From contig CALHVH010000026.1 in NCBI GenBank assembly GCA_938039225.1, forward strand, positions 1 to 10,758: 10,758 bases of DNA. Direction: 5' to 3'. Positions 1 to 6,559 of the stretch are shown here, piece after piece. Position 1 is the first letter of the stretch, and each line of letters starts with the position of its first letter. Origin of the DNA: an uncultured Gammaproteobacteria bacterium. GTDB taxonomy: Bacteria > Pseudomonadota > Gammaproteobacteria > Steroidobacterales > JABDMI01. The notes beneath the pieces were generated by a model that worked only from the letters and a program-made list of their open reading frames with translations, was not told where the DNA came from and did no database searches. The position numbers and the translations under genes were made by a program.

Positions 1-1008
1 TTCAACCAGCGTTGGTGTAAGTAAACGTAATTGTTTGGGTTTTTCATTGTGAATTAGGTCTAACAAAGACTCCACTAATAGCTCTCCAGCTTTTTCGGTA
101 TCTTGGTTAACCGTGGTGATGGCGGGGTTGGTATAGCTTGAACGTGGAATATCGTCAAAACCAACCACAGAAATGTCGTTTGGCACACTGATTCCATGTT
201 TATTGAATGAACGCATTGCGCCAATAGCAATTAAATCACTCACGCAAAATACTGCAGTGAATTTTTCTTTTGTTGCTAATAAACCTGTGGTGGCAATAAA
301 GCCATGATCTTCCGAAGAATGTGCGGTAACCACTAGGTTTGGATTTACTTTGAGGCCCGCTTCTTCAAGCGCCATGCTAAAACCTGCATAACGCTCTTGA
401 AACTCTGGGCAGTCCTCTGAAATATCTCCAATAAATGCTATCTCTGTATGACCAAGCTCCAGTAAATGTTTACCAACTTGATAACCACCCGCTTTATTAT
501 CACAACCAATAAAGTAGCCAGGCTGTCCCTCAACTACTGGCCCCCAGGTAACAATGTGTGCATCACTTTGATTAAGTGAAGAGATGCGTTCAATATAATC
601 TGTGTAAGCGCCATAGCCTAAAAATATAATTCCATCGGCTTTTTTTGATGATTCGTAATCCGCAATCCAATCATCACTGAGTTGTTGAAAAGAAAGTAAC
701 AAGTCATAGCCATTCTTTGAGGCAGCTAAAGTTATACTCGATAACATAGACATAAAAAATGGATTAATCATTGCTGATTGATCTTCAGAGTCCCTGCAAA
801 TTAGTAAAGCTATGGTTCGTGTTAGTCGTGAGCGTAAATTACTCGCATGCACATCCACTTTGTAGTTCATCTTTTTTGCTATGGCTTGTACACGCTCACG
901 CGTTTCTTTGCTGACTAATGGACTATTACGAAGAGCACGAGAAACGGTTGGTTGAGACACACCAGCGAGCTCTGCAATATCAATGGCTTTAACTTTATCT
1001 GATGACAT
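1..1008 (-). CDS. LacI-family transcriptional regulator, 3' end cut off by the window edge
   Basis: Translating the minus strand from the ATG at 1006-1008 gives 336 residues open to base 1. The N-terminus is a LacI helix-turn-helix (residues about 7-40, containing IDIAELAGVSQPTVSRAL), followed by the hinge helix (SNLRS, about 56-60) whose leucine in this family enters the central CG of the operator. The rest is a periplasmic-binding-like effector domain, with GHTEIAFIGDI, ERYAGF and VVGFDDIPRSSYTNPAITTV all visible. The last visible residues (LLTPTLVE) match the usual LacI C-terminus, so only a few residues should be missing. Gene context (GH97, GH13, TonB receptor) suggests a repressor of maltodextrin genes answering to a maltose-type sugar; this is inference. 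The gene follows the GH97 gene on the same strand after 118 bases, so read-through is possible, but it has its own promoter at 1041-1069. The Shine-Dalgarno is weak. Confidence 0.93.
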   Translation of the reverse strand, partial: MSSDKVKAIDIAELAGVSQPTVSRALRNSPLVSKETRERVQAIAKKMNYKVDVHASNLRSRLTRTIALLICRDSEDQSAMINPFFMSMLSSITLAASKNGYDLLLSFQQLSDDWIADYESSKKADGIIFLGYGAYTDYIERISSLNQSDAHIVTWGPVVEGQPGYFIGCDNKAGGYQVGKHLLELGHTEIAFIGDISEDCPEFQERYAGFSMALEEAGLKVNPNLVVTAHSSEDHGFIATTGLLATKEKFTAVFCVSDLIAIGAMRSFNKHGISVPNDISVVGFDDIPRSSYTNPAITTVNQDTEKAGELLVESLLDLIHNEKPKQLRLLTPTLVE

Positions 1009-1040
1009 GGCTAGGCATTCTTATAGTAGAAATTGCGATA

Positions 1041-1069
1041 ATTATACGTACGCATGAGGCGAATGTGTA
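1041..1069 (-). promoter_or_regulatory. lacI promoter with overlapping operator (probable autoregulation)
   Basis: On the minus strand there is a TACACA -35 (1064-1069), a 17-base spacer and a consensus TATAAT -10 (1041-1046). The start of transcription would be near 1034, giving a leader of about 25 bases. The operator-like TGCGTACGTATAAT (1041-1054) matches 10 of 14 positions of the TGMATACGTATKCA palindrome found at 3405 and 9692, and it covers the -10 box, so the LacI protein probably represses its own gene. A small inverted repeat GTGTA-AATA-TACAC (1065-1078) overlaps the -35. It lacks a U-tract and is not a convincing terminator for the GH97 gene. Confidence 0.6.
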
Positions 1070-1126
1070 AATATACACGCTTTCAAGTATATTGCGTAGA
1101 CGAGTAGTATTTTCTAAGTAGTTGTT

Positions 1127-3259
1127 TTAATGGTGTTTTATAAATCTGATGGCCGCACCACCGCCTTTCCCCAGAGACAAATTATAAGTATCTTGTGAGG
1201 ATAAGTTTACTTCTTCAATAATGATGTCATAAGGGTTTGTATCGTAATCAGCATTAGGACCATCGCGATAAATTTGTGCTGTGTAGGTTTTTTGTTTCTC
1301 AAGAAAGTGTAGTGGAATAGAAAAACTTCTAGCTTGTTCATCAGTAATAACCCCTAAATACCAATCAGAGCTATTTCTGTCTTGACGCGCTATTACTAAA
1401 TAATCGCCAATTTCGCCTTGTAAAGCCATACTTTGTTCCCAGTCCGTTGGGACGTCTTTAATGAACTGGAAAGCAGGCATATTGTTTTGATAATGCTTAG
1501 GTAAATCAGCCACCATTTGAATCGGACTGTAAATCGTTAAGTACAAAGCCAGTTGTTTGGCTAAGGTTGTTTCAACACGACTTTTAGGGTCGTTTCTTTG
1601 CATATCTTCACGAACAGGCGGTAATTCGCTAGGACGCAGTTCAAAAATTCCTGGTGTGTAATCCATGGGCCCGGATAATAAACGAGTAAATGGCAAAATA
1701 GTTGTATGTTCAGGTGGGTTTGGAGGAACGCCCCAAGCGCTAAATTCCATGCCTCTAGCGCCTTCACGACTTACCCAGTTTGGATAAGTTCTGCGTAAGC
1801 CCGTGTCTTTTACCGGTTCATGTGGATTAATTGAAATTTTATGTTTAGCTGCTTTTTTAACAACTTTTAAATGATGATTCACCATATGCTGTCCATCGTG
1901 AAACTCATAGTGAGCAATACCATTCTCATCAATGCGTTTTATATCCCCTGCATCAGCAACATAGCCTGTCTTAATGATTTTGACTTCATTGTTTGCATAC
2001 AACTCTAGAGCCGCATCCAATTGATTTTCGTAATTGCTGATATTACCTGAAGTTTCATGGTGGCCAATTAGAGGCACGCCAACTTTTTTGCCATAAGCCG
2101 ATACTTTTTCAATATCAAAATCAGGATAACTTTTTGTAAAATTAAATACATCACCATTATGAAACCAATCACCATCCCAACCAAGGTTCCAACCCTCTAC
2201 TAAAACGCCATTAAATCCATGTTCAGCTGCAAAATCCATATAGCGTATAGTCTCCTCAGTGGTAGCGCCATGAATGCCGTCATTACCCCAGGTGCGTTCA
2301 CGCATATGCATAGCCCACCAGATACCGATATACTTTCCTGGGGTAAACCAAGAAATGTCTCCCAATTTATTGGGCTCATTTAAATTTAAAATTAAGTCCG
2401 AATTGATTAAACCAATAGCGTCCTTCGAGATTTGCAAAGTTCTCCATGGGGTATTAAAGGGTGCTTGAGTTTTTACTAAAAGACCGTCTGAGCGTGGTGC
2501 TAGATTAGCTTTAAGAGTCCCGCCGCGTCTTTTCTCTAAAGACATGCCAGAGTAGTTAACTAGGGCTGCTTCATGCACACTGACATGTAGCCCAGAAGGT
2601 AGCTGTAAAGTGACAGGTGTATGCACCATTTTCACTTTACTTAAAGGGGTTTTTTCATAGAGATATTCATAACGGTTCCATTCGCGTGCTGGAATCCACC
2701 ATGTTGTAGAGTTTTCATCAAAGTTGAAGTTAGTCAGTTCATCTACGATAGAAACTGATTCAAATCCTTTTTGTTCAAGGACTTCATAACGAAATCCTAT
2801 GCCATCATTGAATGCCCGAAATCTAATATTCATTTTCTCTCGGTTTGTAGTATTTTCCAGCTTTAAAAGCAATTCCTTGTAGTTGTTAACCACGATCCGT
2901 CGTTCGCCCCACGGCTGCTCCCAACGGCTTTTTGATTCAGATTTTTCTATACTGGTAATAACTAGTTGTTTATCAAACCCATGCTGCTCTAAAAAGCGAA
3001 GTCCAAGTTTAGAATCCTTGATAATAATTTGGTTAAAGGCCTTTATGTTGTAAAGAACTTGGCCATCCGCATTTTTAACCGACACTTCAATATTTCCGTC
3101 AGGGGATTTTAGATGTACTGATTCAATTACTTGGGTAGTTGTGTCAATTTGCTTTAGCGCAGAAGCGTTGACATCTGAATTCTCTGGCAGCATTTTATTT
3201 AGACTGCATCCACAAAAGCAAAGTAAAAGAAAAGTAAGGTAAGTAATTTTTTGTAGCAT
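1127..3259 (-). CDS. GH97 alpha-glucosidase (SusB-like, inverting type), probable lipoprotein
   Basis: The 710-residue product has the full length and architecture of GH97: an N-terminal beta-sandwich (about 45-300), a TIM-barrel (about 305-590) and a C-terminal beta domain (about 600-710). Known GH97 motifs are clear: GIWWAMHM, VEGWNLGW, HHETSG (E402), NPHEP (E481), ARGME (E505), TTILPFTRLLSGPMDYTPGIFE and GGGAAIRF. From memory of the Bacteroides SusB sequence, E402, E481 and E505 line up with its catalytic glutamates 439, 508 and 532, which points to the inverting alpha-glucosidase class rather than the retaining alpha-galactosidase class. The N-terminus (MLQKITYLTFLLLCFCGCS) looks like a lipoprotein signal with the modified cysteine at C18 and serine at +2, suggesting the outer membrane, facing the periplasm. 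Phenylalanine at -3 of the lipobox is unusual. The start is set by the signal peptide and a modest AGGT Shine-Dalgarno. The expected role is release of glucose from imported maltodextrins. Confidence 0.95.
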   Translation of the reverse strand: MLQKITYLTFLLLCFCGCSLNKMLPENSDVNASALKQIDTTTQVIESVHLKSPDGNIEVSVKNADGQVLYNIKAFNQIIIKDSKLGLRFLEQHGFDKQLVITSIEKSESKSRWEQPWGERRIVVNNYKELLLKLENTTNREKMNIRFRAFNDGIGFRYEVLEQKGFESVSIVDELTNFNFDENSTTWWIPAREWNRYEYLYEKTPLSKVKMVHTPVTLQLPSGLHVSVHEAALVNYSGMSLEKRRGGTLKANLAPRSDGLLVKTQAPFNTPWRTLQISKDAIGLINSDLILNLNEPNKLGDISWFTPGKYIGIWWAMHMRERTWGNDGIHGATTEETIRYMDFAAEHGFNGVLVEGWNLGWDGDWFHNGDVFNFTKSYPDFDIEKVSAYGKKVGVPLIGHHETSGNISNYENQLDAALELYANNEVKIIKTGYVADAGDIKRIDENGIAHYEFHDGQHMVNHHLKVVKKAAKHKISINPHEPVKDTGLRRTYPNWVSREGARGMEFSAWGVPPNPPEHTTILPFTRLLSGPMDYTPGIFELRPSELPPVREDMQRNDPKSRVETTLAKQLALYLTIYSPIQMVADLPKHYQNNMPAFQFIKDVPTDWEQSMALQGEIGDYLVIARQDRNSSDWYLGVITDEQARSFSIPLHFLEKQKTYTAQIYRDGPNADYDTNPYDIIIEEVNLSSQDTYNLSLGKGGGAAIRFIKHH

Positions 3260-3375
3260 GTCTAGACCTAATTCATAATAATTGCATTGATGTAAAAAGT
3301 AGTAATAATGCCACGCACTTATGCTACTCTAATCGTGTTATTAAAATAGCATTAATAAATGTAAAAATACCGCTA

Positions 3376-3393
3376 TTTATCCAGTTTTATCCA
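3376..3393. repeat. Two TTTATCCA direct repeats one helical turn apart
   Basis: TTTATCCA occurs at 3376-3383 and again at 3386-3393, exactly 10 bases apart, in the 164-base control region between the divergent GH97 and halogenase 1 genes. It sits just upstream of the operator at 3405. Direct repeats at one-turn spacing are typical of tandem activator contacts, but no known factor can be assigned from the sequence. The remainder of 3260-3423 is AT-rich with no gene and no clear consensus promoter for either neighbour. Confidence 0.35.
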
Positions 3394-3404
3394 TTTTCTT
3401 GTAG

Positions 3405-3418
3405 TGAATACGTATGCA
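3405..3418 (+). promoter_or_regulatory. LacI-type operator before halogenase 1 (shared divergent region with GH97)
   Basis: TGAATACGTATGCA is a near-perfect palindrome with a central CG and perfect core ATACGTAT, the form expected of a LacI-family operator. With the preceding G it is a 15-mer found again unchanged at 9691-9705. It ends 5 bases before the ATG of halogenase 1 and lies 146 bases upstream of the GH97 start, so one site may serve both divergent genes. The LacI protein encoded at 1-1008 is the obvious candidate ligand; this is inference from motif type and proximity. Confidence 0.6.
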
Positions 3419-3423
3419 GTCTT

Positions 3424-4932
3424 ATGAGTGATAATCGAATAGAAAAAATTGTAATTGTTGGTGGTGGTTCAGCCGGTTGGATGACGGCTGCAGCACTTAC
3501 AAATGCGGTTGGTACGACTATTGAAATTTGTCTAATTGAATCTGAAGTTATCGGGACCGTGGGTGTAGGTGAGGCCACAATTCCACCGATTAAATATTTT
3601 AATCAACGTTTAGGAATTGACGAGGCGACCTTTGTGCGTGAAACCAATGGTTCGTTTAAATTAGGTATTGAATTTATTGATTGGAATAAACTAGGGCAAA
3701 GTTATTTTCATCCGTTTGGCCAGTACGGTGCCGAATTTGATAGCGTACCTTTTTACCATTACTGGATGCGAGAGTTTCTTGATGGTAAAGAACAGTCTAT
3801 AGATGAGTTTTCAATGGCTTGGGCAGCTGCACAAGCGGGTAAATTCAGTCACCCAGTCGCTGACAAGGGAAATATTCGTTCTACTTTTGATTATGCCTAT
3901 CATTTTGATGCAGGTATGTACGCCCAATACTTAAAAAAATATTCTGAAGATCGAGGTGTGATTCGTCATGAAGGTCGTGTTATCAATGCAAAGCAAAATT
4001 CGGAAACGGGTTTCATTCAAAGTGTTGAAATGGAATCAGGAGAAATTTTCACGGCCGACCTATTTATTGATTGCAGTGGCTTTTATGGATTGCTTATCGA
4101 AAAAACCTTAACTACGGGGTATGAGGACTGGTCGCAGTGGCTGCCTTGTAATAGCGCGGTAGCAGTCGCTTGTGAGAAGACAAGTGAGATTCTCCCTTAT
4201 ACAAAATCTATTGCTAAACAGGCAGGCTGGCAATGGCGTATTCCACTACAAAATAGAACCGGCAATGGCTATGTCTATTGCAGTGAGTACTTAGACGCTG
4301 AGCTAGCTGAGGAGAGTTTGTTATCTTCTATTGATGGGACTAAGCTTGCAGATCCTAAGCATTTAAAGTTCACCACCGGGCGACGAAAAAAGTTTTGGAA
4401 TAAAAATTGCATTGCCATAGGCTTGTCAGCCGGTTTCATGGAACCGCTTGAATCCACAAGTTTGCATTTAATTCAATATGGCATCATGCGTTTAATTGCT
4501 ATGCTTCCAGAAAAAGACATGTCGCCACTATTAGTTGAAGAATATAACGCCTTAACCTCTGCCGAGTATGAACGAATAAGAGATTTTTTAATTTTACATT
4601 ACACGGCGACTGAACGAGATGATTCGGAGTTTTGGCGTTATTGCAAAAACATGCCTATTCCAGAACGTCTCCAGTATAAAATTAATCATTTTAAAAACTA
4701 TGGTTTAATTGTGGCTGATGAGCGCGAACTCTTTCATAACCCTAGTTGGATTGCTGTGTATCTTGGGCAAAATATATTGCCTCAGCGTTCACCAAGTATG
4801 ACAAGATTACGAACCCATATCCCAGTACAAGATCGTTTTCAGGCAATTCGTTTGGCAATGAGTGATGCCATAGCTGCTATGCCAAAACATGAGGTATTCA
4901 TCGAACAATATTGTCAATCCGCTTTGCAATAA
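3424..4932 (+). CDS. Flavin-dependent halogenase, tryptophan-halogenase (PrnA-like) family, copy 1
   Basis: The 502-residue product has the usual length of the family. Visible parts are the FAD-binding IVIVGGGSAGW near the N-terminus (10-19), VGVGEATIP (46-54), the active-site lysine at K79 in ETNGSFKLGIEF (the same number as the catalytic lysine of PrnA and RebH), DCSGF (216-220), the family signature GWQWRIP (268-274) and EPLEST (340-345). All catalytic features are therefore intact. The family uses FADH2, O2 and halide to halogenate aromatic or other electron-rich substrates and needs a separate flavin reductase, which is absent here. No signal peptide is seen, so it should be cytoplasmic. 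It diverges from the GH97 gene and converges with a paralogue, overlapping it by 19 bases. The start is forced by the GGGSAGW motif and lack of upstream in-frame starts, yet no Shine-Dalgarno precedes it. Family assignment is firm; the substrate is unknown, and free tryptophan is not assured. Confidence 0.93.
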   Translation: MSDNRIEKIVIVGGGSAGWMTAAALTNAVGTTIEICLIESEVIGTVGVGEATIPPIKYFNQRLGIDEATFVRETNGSFKLGIEFIDWNKLGQSYFHPFGQYGAEFDSVPFYHYWMREFLDGKEQSIDEFSMAWAAAQAGKFSHPVADKGNIRSTFDYAYHFDAGMYAQYLKKYSEDRGVIRHEGRVINAKQNSETGFIQSVEMESGEIFTADLFIDCSGFYGLLIEKTLTTGYEDWSQWLPCNSAVAVACEKTSEILPYTKSIAKQAGWQWRIPLQNRTGNGYVYCSEYLDAELAEESLLSSIDGTKLADPKHLKFTTGRRKKFWNKNCIAIGLSAGFMEPLESTSLHLIQYGIMRLIAMLPEKDMSPLLVEEYNALTSAEYERIRDFLILHYTATERDDSEFWRYCKNMPIPERLQYKINHFKNYGLIVADERELFHNPSWIAVYLGQNILPQRSPSMTRLRTHIPVQDRFQAIRLAMSDAIAAMPKHEVFIEQYCQSALQ

Positions 4933-6416
4933 GTGTCAATATAGCTTTGATGACTTGGTAGTGCGTCCGTAGCCTTAGTAATAATTTTTTTCACATCTTG
5001 CAAAAAGCCTTTTAGTTGCAAGCTATCAAGACTATTTGCCATTGCATGATAGCTTCTAGGACTTATTCTTTGGCCTAGCATGACTTGTACCCAACTCGAT
5101 TCGCGGAATAAGTCATCGGGCTCTTTATAGATAAGCCCATTGCTGGCAAATAAATTCATCTTTTGTTTTAAGCTTTCCGGAACTGACATATTGGCACAAT
5201 AACGCCAAAATTCAGAATCATCACGTTGGGTTTGATGGTAGTGCAGAATTAAAAAGTCTCTAATCAAATCATATTCTTTACCGATTAGGCGGTTATATTC
5301 ATTGATATTGCTCTCATCGAAATCCATTGTTGGAAATAGTTCTATCAGACGAGATACATTTGATTGAATGAGATGTATGCTGGTCGATTCTAAAGGCTCT
5401 AAAAAACCACTGGCTAAGCCTAATGAGACACAATTTTTGTGCCAGAATTTCTTGCGACGTCCTGTTGTAAATTTCAGAGATTTAGGCGTGCTTAATGGCG
5501 TGCCATCTAAGGTTGCTAATAAGGTTTCGGTAGCTTTTTCTTCAGAAGTAAATTCATCACAAAACACATGCCCATTACCGGTGCGATGCTGTAAAGGAAT
5601 TCGCCATTGCCATCCGGCATCATGAGCAGTAGCTTTGGTGTAGGGTAATAATGTTTGTGATTTTTCACAGCCAACAGCAACAGCGCGATTACACGGTAAC
5701 CAATGTGACCAGTTTTCATAATCAACGTCTAAGGCGCCACTTATTAGCAGGGCTCTAAAGCCAGAACAATCAATAAATAAATCGCCGTCAATGCTTTGTC
5801 CGTTTTCTAGTTGTACGGATTGAATATGGCCAGTTTCTGACTGGAGCGAAACATCAACTACTTTTCCTTCGGTACGAACAACACCACTTGCTTCGGCTAA
5901 TTGGCGTAAAAATTTTGCATACAGTGAGGCATCAAAATGAAAAGCATAGGCAAGACCTGTCATTGAGGTATTACCAACTTTCTCCATAGGTGCAAATTTA
6001 TTTGAGTAAGCGGCTTTATGATGTAAGGAGTAGTCCCAGAGGCTGGATTTGTCGCCTTCAACTCTACTACGTAACCAATATTGATGAAAAAGCGTATTAC
6101 GTAAATTTATGCCAGCATCGCCAAAAGTATGTAAGTAGGAATCACCAATTTTTCCCCAGTTATTAAATTCAATACCAAGCTTGATAGATCCATTAGTTTC
6201 ACGAAGCATTTGATGTTCATCTAAGCCTAGAATGGCATTGAGTCGACGTATTTGTGGAATGGTTGCTTCGCCTACGCCAACCGTAGCAATTGAATCCGAT
6301 TCTATTAAGTGAATAGAAACGCGTTGAGTTAAATATTTAGATAAAGCTGCAGCTGCAATCCAGCCTGCTGTACCACCGCCAACAATAACTATATTCTTAA
6401 TGTGATTTGCATGCAT
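4914..6416 (-). CDS. Flavin-dependent halogenase, tryptophan-halogenase (PrnA-like) family, copy 2
   Basis: This 500-residue paralogue aligns with copy 1 without a gap over about 455 residues; by hand count 61 of 100 residues are identical across 201-300. It keeps the same motifs at the same positions: IVIVGGGTAGW (10-19), VGVGEATIP (46-54), K79 in ETNGSIKLGIEF, DCSGF (216-220), GWQWRIP (268-274) and EPLEST (340-345). Divergence is concentrated in residues about 92-155 and after 455, where substrate contacts may differ. It lies downstream of the TonB receptor on the same strand, but an intrinsic terminator separates them, so independent expression is likely. There is no Shine-Dalgarno before the ATG. 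A weak version of the operator (6422-6435) ends 5 bases upstream, with a TATAAA that could be a -10 box. Its 3' end overlaps copy 1 tail to tail. The substrate is unknown. Confidence 0.93.
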   Translation of the reverse strand: MHANHIKNIVIVGGGTAGWIAAAALSKYLTQRVSIHLIESDSIATVGVGEATIPQIRRLNAILGLDEHQMLRETNGSIKLGIEFNNWGKIGDSYLHTFGDAGINLRNTLFHQYWLRSRVEGDKSSLWDYSLHHKAAYSNKFAPMEKVGNTSMTGLAYAFHFDASLYAKFLRQLAEASGVVRTEGKVVDVSLQSETGHIQSVQLENGQSIDGDLFIDCSGFRALLISGALDVDYENWSHWLPCNRAVAVGCEKSQTLLPYTKATAHDAGWQWRIPLQHRTGNGHVFCDEFTSEEKATETLLATLDGTPLSTPKSLKFTTGRRKKFWHKNCVSLGLASGFLEPLESTSIHLIQSNVSRLIELFPTMDFDESNINEYNRLIGKEYDLIRDFLILHYHQTQRDDSEFWRYCANMSVPESLKQKMNLFASNGLIYKEPDDLFRESSWVQVMLGQRISPRSYHAMANSLDSLQLKGFLQDVKKIITKATDALPSHQSYIDTYCKAD

Positions 6417-6421
6417 AATTG

Positions 6422-6435
6422 TTTATACGTTTTGT
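6422..6435 (-). promoter_or_regulatory. Weak LacI-type operator and possible -10 before halogenase 2
   Basis: On the minus strand ACAAAACGTATAAA matches 9 of 14 positions of TGMATACGTATKCA, keeping the central ACGTAT. It ends 5 bases before the ATG (6414-6416), nearly the same spacing as the strong site before halogenase 1. TATAAA (6422-6427) within it is a fair -10 box; the -35 at 17 bases (CTTAAA, 6445-6450) is poor. The rest of 6436-6502 is AT-rich with nothing clear. Confidence 0.35.
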
Positions 6436-6502
6436 TTAATCTATTTTAAGTGAATTTTTATTTTTAGAAGGCCTTAATTCCATTTTATTTTCATTTTAAA
6501 AA

Positions 6503-6535
6503 GATAAAAAAAGACCCGCATGAAAGCGGGTCTTT
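6503..6535 (-). terminator. Rho-independent terminator of the TonB-receptor gene
   Basis: A perfect 10-bp stem AAAGACCCGC / GCGGGTCTTT (6510-6519 with 6526-6535) closes a 6-base loop. On the minus strand it is followed by a run of T (CTTTTTTTATC). It begins 24 bases after the receptor stop codon. It should end most receptor transcripts before halogenase 2. On the plus strand the trailing sequence is not a T-run, so it works mainly in the minus direction. Confidence 0.9.
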
Positions 6536-6559
6536 AAACTAAGTAGTGAGGGGGACTAC

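Noticed and set aside
1065..1078. GTGTA-AATA-TACAC hairpin as terminator of the GH97 gene
   Set aside because: The stem is only 5 bp, no T-run follows on the minus strand, and it overlaps the -35 of the lacI promoter.
5368..5725. Open frames on both strands inside halogenase 2 (5368-5625 plus, 5516-5725 minus)
   Set aside because: They lie wholly within a well-supported gene, resemble no family, and have no ribosome binding site; they are shadow frames.
3424..6416. A halogenated natural-product cluster (pyrrolnitrin or rebeccamycin type)
   Set aside because: No other biosynthetic gene, carrier protein or flavin reductase is present, and all other genes are for alpha-glucan use.
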